Of a stretch of 64,000 nt of DNA, positions 1 to 10,739 are shown one piece after another. The notes beneath the pieces are model-generated. The model saw nothing but the letters and a program-made list of their open reading frames with translations. It was not told the origin of the DNA and made no database searches. The position numbers and the translations under genes are program-made. Where the stretch lies: contig VWRR01000007.1 of NCBI GenBank assembly GCA_013995675.1, positions 372,001-436,000 on the forward strand, read 5' to 3'. This DNA comes from Cyanidiococcus yangmingshanensis. Its lineage: Eukaryota; Rhodophyta; Bangiophyceae; Cyanidiales; Cyanidiaceae. Every line of letters begins with the position of its first letter. The stretch's first letter is position 1.

Positions 1-1549
1 CAGTAGTGTAGCCGTAAAGGTTTCTATGAAACAATACACCGCCTGGCGCTCGTACAACAAAGCCTGAACAAGAGCCAAGAATAGACGTACGTAAACTGGT
101 CGCTGAAGTGTCCTTACTGGAAAGCGCTCTATCGCAGACTCACAGACACATCCCTGTCAATCGAGGTTCGCGCTTCAGGTGATCGCCTCGCGATGCAGGG
201 GCCGCCGCACGTGCCGGCTCCATGCGACTGCCTGCGGCCTCGGGGTCCGCAGGACGCTTGTACGCTGGATCGGCCTAGAGGAACGCTGCCGTGCCTCTAC
301 ATTTCCGTCATCTTTTGCGTTTTCCATCGTACCATGGATCGTATTCGGTATTGTCCATTTTCAAGAGGTTGCTATCATCGACGTGCTCTATTTCTCTGGA
401 TACCCTGCCATGTGGGGAGCGTCGAACAGAGGCGTTCTCCGTCGAGATGTAGACTGGATTTTCGGCGGCTCGAAGCGATCTCGCCAGGATGCGAATATGT
501 CCATTGGATGGTGTGGTCGTTGGGAGATTCGTAGAAGGTTCGAGGTGCCTCCGACTCGATGATCACGAGAGCCAACCATGATCCAGGAAAGCGAAAACGT
601 TCATGACCCTGATTTATCGATTGCGAAGGCGAATCCCGTTCAGCCGCGCGATCGATCGCATCACGTTTGCGCCACGCCATGAGGAGTTATTGGCTGGCGC
701 CGGTGCCAACTGTGGAGCCTCGCTCTGAAGACGAATCTATCTGGACATGACACTCTGGGAAAGGCCAGACTTGTTGCTGTGGTTACTTTGTTATGTAGGA
801 TAAAGGAACGCCACGCGAACTCATCCGCTGATATAGAGATCAGCGTACGATCCATGTTCTATTCGAGAGACGCGTAACCCAGATCCGGATGTGTTCTCGT
901 CTCGTCCTCGGCGTACTGGGGCTCGAGCTCGTTGTGTCCAGCACTCCAATCTCTGCATTCAAATAGACTCGACTAGATATCTAGATTTGGTTAGAGTCCA
1001 CAAACAAGATCCTGGTACGAAACCCGGTTCGTAGAGCTGCATCATGATCACGATCCCGTACGAGTCATGCTCTCCAACCGGACATGTCCATCCTCGTGCT
1101 CACCACTTTCTAGCCCTTGATCCAGTCGCTTCCATGAAAGCAAGAATCAAAGAACATCGTTCATCATCTTGATGCAGCGAACTGGTCGAATTGGTGCGAG
1201 CCCCAAACGCGCAGTGACTGGGCATAGCACGCCACATCTGTAACAAAACCCGATCGATCGAGTGCGTCGATTGCGCCCGACGAGAGGCGTCTCTGCCTTC
1301 AACGGGGATCTCGTTCGTCTCGAGGGCGCGATCGACGCACGGCAGCGCCTGAAGAAGCGGAACGGGTCGAGCCACCAAAATTGGCGATGAGCTTTCGGTG
1401 ACAATGTCAGCCTGCATCGAGTGGTGCAGACGAGTACGCGTCGTTTTTGTTCATCGTCTTGTCGTTGCAGCGCTGGTGCGGGACAAGAGTTTGCTTCGAT
1501 TTGTGACACGTTCGAAGGTGTAGCGTTTCTCTCTATATTTGATTCATTG
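1..1549. other. Intergenic, nothing recognised
   Basis: Only short overlapping open frames on both strands occur here (none above about 130 codons). None has a recognisable domain or a clear compositional bias. Palindromic GATC-rich stretches occur near 640-660 and 1250. I see no gene, RNA or repeat that I can support. Confidence 0.5.
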
Positions 1550-2272
1550 ATGAACCGTTTTTATCCCGTCTTTGTGATTTTTCTTCTTCTGTCGCTCTTG
1601 AGTTGTCTGACGGGGACCGGGGCTGTGCCCCTTATTGAAATTGAGCCCGAATCGTTGCTGCGCTTGGCGACACCGGCGCCCTCTCTACCACCACTTCCGC
1701 CGGCGGTGCTAGCTGCGGTGGAGGCAGCCGAGCACAGCCACGGCAATATCACCGGTCCCCATATTAACGAGACGATAGCTGCAGCCCTGAACTACACACA
1801 GTTTCAGTATACCCTAGCGAACTCTCTTTTGTCGATCGATCCCCATATTTGCTTGAACGAAGCCCTAACCATGGGCGCCGGCGACGTGGCTGCAATGTTG
1901 ACCGAGTGTACGATTGCTCAAGTGAACAGCGATAACTGTAGCTACGCGAGCAAGTCTGTGATCGAGCCCATGTTTCGGAGCGTCGGTTGGGACAGTTCGG
2001 ATATTGTGGGTATCGCGCTAGCTCGCAAGTTCCCGGCAGCCTTCTTTAATTGGTCGGGGCCTGCCGGCGAGGGTGGTGATGGCCTACGAGGCATCCGTGC
2101 ATTCGCCGCCGGCCTTGAATTGTCCGATAACATTACGCGGGGACTGGGTCCTGCTTTGCGGAGTGGTTCGTACAAGTTGGCTGCTGCCGGTGCAGTGGAA
2201 TTACTCAACGATGAAGTCTATGCCTATGTCGTCGTCGGTAGGGCACCAGGCCAGACATGCTACAAGCTTTGA
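1550..2272 (+). CDS. Secreted or membrane-anchored glycoprotein of unknown function
   Basis: The start is taken at the ATG at 1550. The frame is open upstream to a GTG at 1421, but the ATG gives a classic secretory N-terminus: MNRFYP followed by a hydrophobic core of about 15 residues (VFVIFLLLSLLSCL) and a small-residue cleavage region. The predicted precursor is 240 residues. The mature part carries about six N-glycosylation sequons (NIT, NET, NYT, NCS, NWS, NIT), several cysteines and a Pro-rich stretch near residues 40-52 (TPAPSLPPLPP). There is no second strong hydrophobic segment, so it is probably soluble in the secretory lumen or outside the cell. I do not recognise the family. Sequon density and signal peptide are seen directly; extracellular location is inferred. 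Confidence 0.7.
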   Translation: MNRFYPVFVIFLLLSLLSCLTGTGAVPLIEIEPESLLRLATPAPSLPPLPPAVLAAVEAAEHSHGNITGPHINETIAAALNYTQFQYTLANSLLSIDPHICLNEALTMGAGDVAAMLTECTIAQVNSDNCSYASKSVIEPMFRSVGWDSSDIVGIALARKFPAAFFNWSGPAGEGGDGLRGIRAFAAGLELSDNITRGLGPALRSGSYKLAAAGAVELLNDEVYAYVVVGRAPGQTCYKL

Positions 2273-2973
2273 GTCTCGCTGATGGAGGACCTCGAGTTGA
2301 CGCCGCCCTTTCATGCTTTGAAGGATCAGTCGAGAGACATTTCAGTGTAATGGGAGATGCCATGTTGGTTGCAAAAATTGAATGGTCCCTGCAGCGCGAA
2401 TAACCCCAAGAGCAACGTAAAAATCGAAAGGGATGCAACGTCAGCGCGAGGCGTTCGCTTCAAAAGCCCCAGACAAGATCACCAAGGAGTGTCCTCTTGA
2501 TACAAGAATGAATAGTTTTATCCAGGTCGTCGTTTGCAGGGCCCGCCGAGTTTCCGACGACACGATGCGGCCACTTCAGTGCCTGTTTCCCCAGGACCAT
2601 GTCGGTGGCTACGACGTTCACAGAGCACGCTCATAAACGCCATCGAATGCATTGGAGAAGAGAGCCACATCTTTGTCTCGTGATCCAGGGCAGCAGCGCC
2701 CGCCATGCGCCAACGCTGGATTGCTCATCCTCGACCTCCAGATGCGTGGTTGGAATCGCCAAACGTGCACCCAGTGGGCTCGCAACCTCGCCTCATCAAA
2801 CGATTCTATATCCCGTGGGCCGCCCCAGATTCGACACCCTACCAGGAACACGCCATCTAGAGATGCATGGCTCGATGCTTCTGGCACAACGCTTGCGCGG
2901 ACTGAGTTGCTTGGACTGCTTGCCGCGTCTCGTTGGCGGCGATCGTTCCGCGTCGAGCCGAGAACCGCCCTAC

Positions 2974-3004
<31 letters not shown>

Positions 3005-3275
3005 GCCGCAGGCGCATAGCTGATCGTTTCCGTGCACTTTGGCTCGTGTATTAACGCCTGAAACGGAGACGCTCGCATAGGGGCGTAAGACTGCTTCTTC
3101 GGAACGTGGGACTGCTTTGGAGATAGTTTGTCCGTGATTTTCCCGCTCGAGCAAGTCAAGAAATTGTCGGATCCAGTAGAGTGAGCGCAAAAGCGCTTAT
3201 ACAGACGTACGCGAAAGCGGGTTCAGTGACAGCGCGGGCGCCGAGAACGATCGCCAAATAGGAGCACGGCGGGAA
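2273..3275. other. Intergenic with CGT/CGC trinucleotide tract
   Basis: This stretch holds an interrupted CGT/CGC trinucleotide run near 2975-3012. On the minus strand a 190-codon open frame (2618-3190) reads through that run, giving a GGDDDDGDDGD stretch. It has no recognisable domain, and a competing plus-strand frame of similar length overlaps it, so I do not call it a gene. The last part is presumably the eIF5A promoter and 5' leader. Confidence 0.4.
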
Positions 3276-3758
3276 ATGGCGGAGCACCACGATCTCGAAG
3301 TTCTGGCTACCGGGGATGCGGGGGCCTCAGACACTGTGCCAATTCAAGCTGGCTCTGTGAAAAAGGGTGTGTATATTGTTTTGAAGGGGCAGCCATGCAA
3401 GTGCGTGGATGTGAGCACGAGCAAAACGGGTAAACACGGCCACGCCAAAGCCAATATTGTTGGTTTGGACATATTCACGGGGAAGAAATACGAAGATGTG
3501 GCCCCAACGAGTCATACCATGTACCAGCCGGTGGTGGTGCGCTCAGAGTACCAACTGATTGACATCGACGCGGAGAACTTTTGCTCACTGATGGACGATA
3601 AGGGCGAGACACGCGAGGATCTCAAGCTCGATCCGGATAATGACCCAGTGCATGCTAAGATTAAGGAGGACTTTGACGCAGGCAAGCATCTCACAGTCGT
3701 GGTGCTCAAGGCAATGAAGCAGGAGAAGATCATGCAGTCGAAGGAGCTGAATGACTGA
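3276..3758 (+). CDS. EIF5A: Translation initiation factor eIF5A
   Basis: Eukaryotic eIF5A of 160 residues, the usual family length. It binds the ribosome and helps peptide-bond formation at stalling motifs and in termination. The hypusine loop is clear: STSKTGKHGHAK at about residues 47-58, with Lys53 as the residue converted to hypusine by deoxyhypusine synthase and hydroxylase. The N-terminal SH3-like domain and C-terminal OB-fold (from about residue 88, VVVRSEYQLIDID) are complete, in one exon. The N-terminal 20 residues are acidic and variable, as in other eIF5As. The start is the first ATG, followed by GCG. No neighbour is functionally linked. Confidence 0.97.
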   Translation: MAEHHDLEVLATGDAGASDTVPIQAGSVKKGVYIVLKGQPCKCVDVSTSKTGKHGHAKANIVGLDIFTGKKYEDVAPTSHTMYQPVVVRSEYQLIDIDAENFCSLMDDKGETREDLKLDPDNDPVHAKIKEDFDAGKHLTVVVLKAMKQEKIMQSKELND

Positions 3759-5392
3759 GGCGCTGCGCCCATCCCTAGAGCCATGCATTTGGAGGTCACA
3801 GCGAAGGTGCCTCATTGGCCACGAACGATCCCAAGCATCCCTCGATCTATCTGATGAAGACAAACGCTCATGGTTGGTAAAGCGCCCAAGTGTTTCACGC
3901 GTTGATGCTGCTACGACATGCTTCTGGACTCGTGCAGATGACGCGCTTGGCGCCGACGCCAGAGCCGGGTAGATGAAATCGATCCGAACTGGAGATACTG
4001 CCGGGTCGCCATGATGAGTTCAGAATCAAAGAAGACGAGAAAGAACGTCTCGGAGTTGAATTCGACATCAACACCGAATCAACTCGGCAAGCGCATCGTG
4101 GATTGATGTCTTCGAAGTGTACGCTGTCGAAAACATCGGCTGCTGGCCATGATTCGATTTTTCATGAAGCGTTCGGTGACGTCTTAGAGGCAATACCGGC
4201 CCGAACGTTGGTATAAACTCTATCTGCATCGGATCGTGCCTTGTCGATTCATGGCCGTTTTGTCTACAGATCCAGCTGCTCTTGGAACCGTCGACTAGTG
4301 GTGTTGTATCTGAATCGTTGCCTTCAAGAGTCGACATCCGGGAGGCAGGGTCCCTCTTGGCAGCTGAATCACCGTGTTGATGTTGGTTCCAAGCAGCATG
4401 GCGTTGCTGCGAAACCGCATTTGGACCAAGATTGGCATGGATTCAAATGATGGTGCTCGGAGGCGAATGCGTTGGTATTGGTGACCTCCTCGTTCATGAG
4501 GTTCTCAAACGGATCACGCCCCATTCACGATCACGACCAGACACGATTTGGTGCAGATCCTTCCGATCTCGATTCGTGGATCTACCTGATTCCACCGTAA
4601 TCAAGTTCGTTGATTCACGTTCAATCGACCTGGAGCTCTGCATTGGTGACCAAGACTGTCGGTGCCGTAGCAGAGAAAGAGCGACAACTGCGACGCCATG
4701 CGCGGCGCCTATGCCAAGCACTCGGTTGCGCGCTTCTCGGAGACATCGATGGAGCTCCCTCGGAAAAACTGATATCTCGGCTCAACGTTAAGCAACGTAT
4801 GCGAGGGCAAGGAGCCAAACCGCCATGCTTGTTGCACACAACAAAGACCTCTGATTCGATTGAGGTACCCTGCCAACCCAACGGTCTTTTTGAGACATTC
4901 TGACCTGGCTCCCATGATCGACATGGACGAGATGAAGATCAGACCGAAGCACAACAGCCGGAATACCATAAACCTGTATCATTCATTCCTTAAACACAAG
5001 GACAATTTTCATGACCCATCGCTTGAGGAGTCTGGCTTTTGGCGGGCGGAGCGGACGCTGCACACCATCTCGAAAGACGCTCTGTCGATGCGACGAACGA
5101 CGAACATGTCTCCAGCCAGTTCGTATTGCAATCGCTTCGGCTGTAAGCGTCTCGAGGTGCGCTTGTTCCCTAACTAGCCGTCCAGTCTCCAATACTGTTC
5201 TGTCAGTGACGGAAAGAGTGCTTCTGCTTTCCGAGTACGTTTGGATGGGCTTCGGCCTCGGGACAGCAGGTTCGGGATCAAGGCCCTTCAACGAGGGCTC
5301 TCCTGTGGCTTTCCACGCGCCGCTCCCGAGTTGGTCGCGGCAGCACTCGGAGAAGTGTTCGCTGCAGAGGCAGTTTCGAGCGCCACGGACGT
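3759..5392. other. Intergenic, nothing recognised
   Basis: This 1.6 kb stretch holds only short competing open frames on both strands (longest about 160 codons, 4983-5502, overlapping in opposite directions). None resembles a known protein. In the RibD frame, the last stop upstream lies near 5195 and no ATG follows until 5393. Confidence 0.45.
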
Positions 5393-6777
5393 ATGGGTTG
5401 TGTCGTAGCCGAAACTGGCTACCCAAGGACGAACGCGACCGCACACGTCGTCATTCTCGTGCCAGAAAGCTGGCCCTGCTTCCAATGCGTCGCAGACGAT
5501 GAAGGCCTTATGAAGCGATGCATCGAGCTGGCACAGTTGGCGCGACCGTCGCCGAACCCTCCAGTTGGCTGCGTTGTCGTCGACCCCGCAACTGGTCATA
5601 TCGTGGGGGAGGGCTTTCATCCACGAGCAGGCTACGCACATGCAGAGCAGTTCGCCTTGCATGCGGTGGCGTCGACCTCTCAAAACGCCTCTGAGAGGCC
5701 CCCTTCGGGCCTAGGGCCTGCTCTTCATGAACCGTTGGCTGCACTGCCGCGTTGTGCTCACGGAATGCATGTTTACGTCACGCTGGAGCCTTGTAATCAT
5801 TATGGCAGAACACCGCCATGCACCGAGTCACTTATTCAGGCTCAAGTAGCCCGAGTCGTCATAGGTACACTAGATCCGGACCCAAGAACGGCTGGAACTG
5901 GAGCCTGAACGCCTTCGACGAGCTGGTATTATGGTTCAGCTGGGGCCGCTAACAGCTGAATGCAACTCTCTCTACGAGGGCTTCCAGCATCGCATTCGTT
6001 ATCGGCAGGCCACTTGGTATACTCAAGTACGCCATGAGTCTGGATGGCAAGATCGCAACCGAAACTGGGGATGCTCGTTGGGTAAGCTCTCTGGCCAGTC
6101 GGCACTATGTGCATACCCTGCGTGCTCGTTGCGACGCTGTGGTCATTGGTAGCGGGACCCTGCGACATGACGATCCAGAACTGACAGTGCGCCTGGGGCA
6201 GGACGACCTTATTCCAGAGCTCAGGAGTCCGCAACCGCTGCGAGTGGTGATGACCACCAGCGCGGCCCGCCTGTGGCACGCCAGGCCTGAGGCGAAACTC
6301 TGGAATGTTGCGGAAGCATCGACAGTCGTTGCGATTTCGTCCGCCAGCAACAGCAACAGCAGCGACAGCGACTTTGATGCCGAGTTGACCGCAATCGAGC
6401 AACTACGCCTACGAGGCATTCAGATCGCCGACTTGGATGCATATCGCCCGGAGCCACCTACTCGTGCACTCATGCATTGGCTCTACGAACGTGGTTGCTG
6501 CAATGTGCTCTGGGAATGTGGCGGCACCTTGGCGACCCAGGCCGTACGTGACAGAGCCGTGCAAAAACTACTCGTTTTTATAGCACCAAAGCTCGTCGGC
6601 GGTCGCACAAGTCCAACGCCGATCGCCGCAGACTTGGGCGTTCTCCAGATGCGGGAAGCGGTCCCTTTGCATATCACTCGAACAGAGAAGATTGGTCCTG
6701 ACCAGGACATTCTCGTAGAGGCGTACCTCGAAAGAGAGGAAGCAGCGTGTCCCTCTTTTGCCTTGAACGCCACATAA
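5393..6777 (+). CDS. ribD: Bifunctional riboflavin biosynthesis protein RibD (deaminase plus reductase), frame-disrupted
   Basis: Both halves of RibD are present in order. The N-terminal CDA-fold deaminase has HAE (GYAHAEQFA), the second zinc motif PCNHYGRTPPC and the PNPPVGCVVV start. The C-terminal HTP reductase begins LKYAMSLDGKIAT and carries the GGRTSPTP region. These convert 2,5-diamino-6-ribosylamino-pyrimidinone 5'-phosphate to the ribityl-pyrimidinedione of the flavin pathway. The linker is broken by two apparent +1 shifts. One is at about 5906, where a TGA interrupts GAGCC-TGAACG and the next frame continues ERLRRAGIMVQLG. The other lies between 5990 and 6004, where the frame passes from GFQHRI to IGRPLGILKYAM. 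About 40 residues precede the deaminase core and may be part of a plastid targeting region. Family identity is certain; the shifts are either sequence errors or a real defect. Confidence 0.9.
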
Positions 6778-7008
6778 CCTAGAGAGAATCCTTTCAGGAG
6801 TAAGTGTTGGCCACGAACTGGTATTCATAGATTGAGTGCTGAGCTGTACCATTCGAATCGTACGGTAGCGGCTGCCGTGCTATACCCTGCTGTGTGACTT
6901 GACCGAGCAAAAAGCGCCGTCGCGTAAGCGTGGAGGCAACATAGCGCACACGCATCCTGTCTCACTTTCACTTTCGTCCCAGTTCATTTGCGAGGCGCGG
7001 ACCGCGTC

Positions 7009-7359
7009 CTAACGGTTACGGACGACAGACCGCGTTGTGGGCGGCGTCCGCAGACTCGCCAGCGGTAACGTGCCACGCCGTAGACCAAACAGCACCGCAG
7101 CCCAGACTGCAGCCGAACACATCGCTGCCTGATCGTACTGTTCACGAAAACTTTTCTTCTGAGTTTTATGATGCGCATAGCGCATTGCCAGGTAGCCACC
7201 TGGAAAGCCACCTGCCGCCCCGACAGCAATCAGGTTTCGTTCAGGAATTCGCCACTGATGTTGCACGGCTCGTCGTTTATCCTCCACTATCAAACCAGCG
7301 GATAAACCATTGACTCCTAAGAAATACAATGGAATAACTCTCCTCAAAGCGCTTGACAT
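7009..7359 (-). CDS. DUF1294 family small membrane protein
   Basis: A 116-residue protein starting at an ATG on the minus strand. It shows the DUF1294 signature in order: a first hydrophobic helix (LYFLGVNGLSAGLIV), DKRRA, WRIPER, a second hydrophobic stretch with GGFPGGYLAMR and the HKTQKKSFR box. The C-terminal part adds a third hydrophobic helix (about residues 78-92). The molecular role of DUF1294 is unknown. The family is mainly bacterial, so a copy in an intron-poor algal nucleus is of interest as a possible transfer. It lies about 200 bp upstream of and divergent from eIF3h. Confidence 0.8.
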   Translation of the reverse strand: MSSALRRVIPLYFLGVNGLSAGLIVEDKRRAVQHQWRIPERNLIAVGAAGGFPGGYLAMRYAHHKTQKKSFREQYDQAAMCSAAVWAAVLFGLRRGTLPLASLRTPPTTRSVVRNR

Positions 7360-7566
7360 GAATCACACCATAAACCGAGTTCAACGTTCCTCCGTTCAAC
7401 AGCGACACCTGCTCCAAGTCACGTGGTCGGTCCCGCTAGGGGCGTCGGAGCGCAGCGCGTCGCTGGTCGCGGAACCCGCGGCCCTGGCTGGCTCGACGTC
7501 GTCCTCGCGTCGCTACGAACGTGACGAAAGACGATTCCTATAGGGCGTTATTTTCTCTCTCTCTCG

Positions 7567-9148
7567 ATGGATAATCACCAGCAACAAACTGCAACAGCGT
7601 GGAGCGCTCAGACTGCAGTGACATCGGGACGAACGGTGGGTGGCTACTTGGCTGCAACGACCGCTGGTTCAGCGGCTGCAGCCGATGGGCGCAGAGGCGT
7701 TGGGAAGAGCTCCAAAACCGTCGGTACCGTTCAAAACATCACCGACGATGATCGTTTGGCGCTTGATCCAGATGGTTTACTGCGCGCACCAGCTGGTCGA
7801 CCAGAGACGTTGACACCGTTGGGAACTCGCTTTCTGACGCCTCGAGGCCGAGATGCGGTGCTTGAACGTTTTCCGAACGTGTCCTCGGTGGTCATCTCCA
7901 GTGTGGCGCTGCTGCAGTTAGCAAAGGAGTGGCAGAGAGCGACACAAGGAAGTGCGTTCAAACGATCAGCGCAACGATCGGCCGATAGTATACTGATCGA
8001 GCCGCCCTGTACAGGCCAGCTAGTTGGCTACATGGAGGTCGAGAGACGTCCCGGGTCGGCAACAGGAGCAACTAGTGAAGACACCCTGCACATCTGCGGC
8101 GACGTGTTGCACGTGACTGCTGCGTTCTCGGCACCTCGACTGAGCATGGTAACGGGTGGACGTTTCGCACAAGGCAGTGGTCCTGCCCAGCCGTCGACCT
8201 CTGTTATCGCCAATCAGATGCAGCAACGAGCCAACTATCTCTGGGAGCGGAAGCCGACTTTTGCGGGAAGCGCCGAACGAAAACCTAGTTGTTGGTTGGT
8301 TTTGTGCAGCTGATACTGGACGGCTGGCTTCTTTTGTGAATGCGGAATGGACCGAGACCCAATTCCAGTATCAATTCTGGTTGAAAAATGCTGTGTGTGT
8401 CGTGTTTGATCCACTCCGACGTCACAGTAGCGGCACTTTGGGGATTCGAGTAGTCCGTCTTTCGGACGCTTTCATGCGCGAGTACAGCAAGCTTATCGAT
8501 TACCGCAGTGGCGGTGCTGGGGTCGGCGCAAAAGCCACAATGGTTTTACAGGCGTTCGGTCGCGGTGGCGGACGAGTTGCTGCAGGGTCTACCTTTGTGA
8601 CCGAAGCGTTGCGCGATCTCGGCCTGTGCTCTCAGACCATGATTGAGGAGGTACCGTTCACGGTGCAGGCTTCGGCACTGTCTGAACAATACCTGGCATG
8701 GAGTGCTCTCCAGAGACCCTCGGGGCTGGAGCCACAATGTTCGGTTTCCCGCTTCGCCAGCTCTGACCCCGATGTTCAACGACTATCGCTGCGTTGTGAC
8801 GGCGAACTCATCGACCATACGGCAAGTGGCTTGGTTCAGGACCTGGATGAGGTCACCCGTGAACAATCACGATACCAGCATTTTTTGAGAAATCACATTC
8901 GAATCCAGAACCAACAGCATGAATGGATTCGAAAACGTCGGGCCGAAAATGAACAACGACGACAACGTGGGCAAGAACCGTTGCCCGAGGAGCCGCTACC
9001 ACCGCACCTGAGCAGTTACAGCGAACCGAGTCGTCTCGAGCCCATGATGGTGTTTCGTGACCTCTCGGAGTCGCTCCGTGATCTCGAACTTGTCATCGGT
9101 GGTCGGTGCGAGAAGGAACTTGCGTTGGAGTCGTTCAAAACAGTTTAA
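7567..9148 (+). CDS. EIF3H: Translation initiation factor eIF3 subunit h (MPN domain), frame-disrupted
   Basis: The first frame (from the ATG at 7567) gives a low-complexity N-terminus and then the start of an MPN domain (VSSVVISSVALLQLAKEWQ, GQLVGYMEV). The next frame carries the rest of eIF3h: NENLVVGWF, FQYQFWLKNAVCVVFDPLR, GTLGIRVVRLSDAFM, IEEVPFTVQ and a basic C-terminal helix. This is the inactive MPN subunit of eIF3; the metalloprotease histidine motif is absent, as known for this subunit. The frames join between about 8240 and 8270 by a +1 shift. A pyrimidine run (7551-7565) directly precedes the ATG. Total length if continuous is about 525 residues, longer than the roughly 350 usual, mainly because of the N-terminal extension and an insert before the IEEVP motif. 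Confidence 0.85.
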
Positions 9149-10058
9149 GCGGCCTACGATTGGCTTTATCTACTAAAAGCGTTGATGCGAGGCTACATTC
9201 AACGGGAATGTCGTGTGGTCACCAGCCTGCCTTCGACAGCAATCCGTGGCAACTAGCAGCACTATGCTCTATCAATGGTGTGGTGAAGCATGTTGCCGGC
9301 TCGCGAGACGATCCCCATTGATGAGCGATAGAACGTTACGCTTCAAACTGTTATCCCACGCAGAACAAGTACATGGACGCGATCGTTGCGAACCCAGTAT
9401 ACTTGACTTGGACAGGATTCACGCTATTACAGCTCGAGCGATGACTTTGGTTTCTTTTTTCACACCACGATAACACTGGTTGTACGTGCTCGGCAAGCCG
9501 TTCAAATTGCTTTCGAGGCAGACACTGCGGCATGCGTATCGACACAGAGCGGAGCGACAGAGGATCATTCCAATGATGTTCATCCAAAGTTCCGCGTTGT
9601 TGTTGAGCGTTTGCGGGACCGAAACGCCGCCGTGACTCGCAGTCTTTAATCAGCCCGGTCCAACAAAGCAGTGAGCGGGTGACAAACCACATCCTCGTTC
9701 CGGATGATCCAGTGCAAGTCGCGGGTTGCATGTTCGCCGTTCCAGCGATTGCTTTGCACCGGATCATCATTCAAAGAAGCAAGTTCAAACAGCACCGTTC
9801 GCTTCCTTCAGCGCTACCAGTCCTAGAGCAGATACCATCGTCGCTGAATATCCACAGCGCTTGGAGAAGTTGGGAGGCGCGTCTCTCGAATCCCCGCCGT
9901 CGACCAAGGGCCAACACATCCCACGGGAGCCTCTCATCTTCAGCTGCGATTTAAAAAACCTCCAGGTACCTTTCTTGAACCGGTCTTTAGGGAAAAGCAT
10001 GTTCCTGTTGTGGAGTTGTGTTGTTGCTTGCATGCGCCTCGGTGTCCTCGGCTGAAAC
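9149..10058. other. Intergenic (convergent), nothing recognised
   Basis: The region lies between the 3' ends of eIF3h and a minus-strand membrane protein. Open frames of up to 140 codons occur on both strands but overlap each other and show no domain. No repeat was seen. Confidence 0.4.
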
Positions 10059-10586
10059 TCACTCTGATGGTGTATGTTGACTGCCGGTCAAGGCGCGGAG
10101 CATGAGTAGTGCTCCAGCTCCATTGACGAGTGCAATGCTTCCCAAGCACAGTCGCAACTGAGGGATGGCATCCAGAGATATGAAAGGTGCTCTCAGAGCT
10201 ACGGCCCAGCAGACCAGTGTCGCCGCCAAATAAAGTCGAAAGAACACCGTTGACCAGAAAAAGGCTCTTGGGGAGACGGCGGCACTCCAGTAGTATACGC
10301 CGTAACCCTGCGCGACAAGACCGATCAGCCTAACCGATACAGCGGAAAAGTAAGGCGAAGGGAACCACCACCGGAGGCCGAGCTGGGGTCCTGCAACCAG
10401 CACACTACCAACAACCAGCAGGGCCAGGCCGGTCAAACGTGCAGCCTTCGGTGCTGGTGAGACTGCAGCAACCCCAGTCAAACCAGCGTATCGCCATTCA
10501 TGTACAAAATATTTGCATCTCAACCGTCTCTGGGCCAATCTTGCCTTGTGTTGACTCTCCAGACCGTATGGCGGCAGTACAAACAT
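10059..10586 (-). CDS. Predicted four-helix integral membrane protein, unknown function
   Basis: A 175-residue frame starting at an ATG. After a basic N-terminus of about 45 residues (QRRLRCKYFVHEWR), four hydrophobic segments follow at about residues 50-65, 80-100, 108-130 and 145-165. They contain aromatic and small residues typical of membrane helices (GLALLVVGSVLVAG, FFWSTVFFRLYLAATLVCW). I do not recognise a family. Its start is 153 bp from the divergently transcribed Cgr1 gene, so the two probably share a promoter region. Confidence 0.6.
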   Translation of the reverse strand: MFVLPPYGLESQHKARLAQRRLRCKYFVHEWRYAGLTGVAAVSPAPKAARLTGLALLVVGSVLVAGPQLGLRWWFPSPYFSAVSVRLIGLVAQGYGVYYWSAAVSPRAFFWSTVFFRLYLAATLVCWAVALRAPFISLDAIPQLRLCLGSIALVNGAGALLMLRALTGSQHTPSE

Positions 10587-10739
10587 CCGCGCTGACGAGT
10601 TGCTGGGCGACCACGAGCGCTCCTGGATGCATTCGCCTTTTGCAGTTCGAGACAGGTTTACGTCGGTTGTCGTCGAGCCTAAAGTCTTGAAACGACACCG
10701 TTCTGCAGATACGCTCTTTCCTTCGAGTTCGAATTATTC

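Noticed and set aside
2618-3190. Minus-strand 190-codon frame
   Set aside because: It depends on a CGT/CGC repeat and has no domain, and a plus-strand frame of similar size overlaps it.
4983-5502. Opposed 150-160-codon frames upstream of RibD
   Set aside because: They overlap on opposite strands and neither resembles a protein family. They also do not join the RibD frame.
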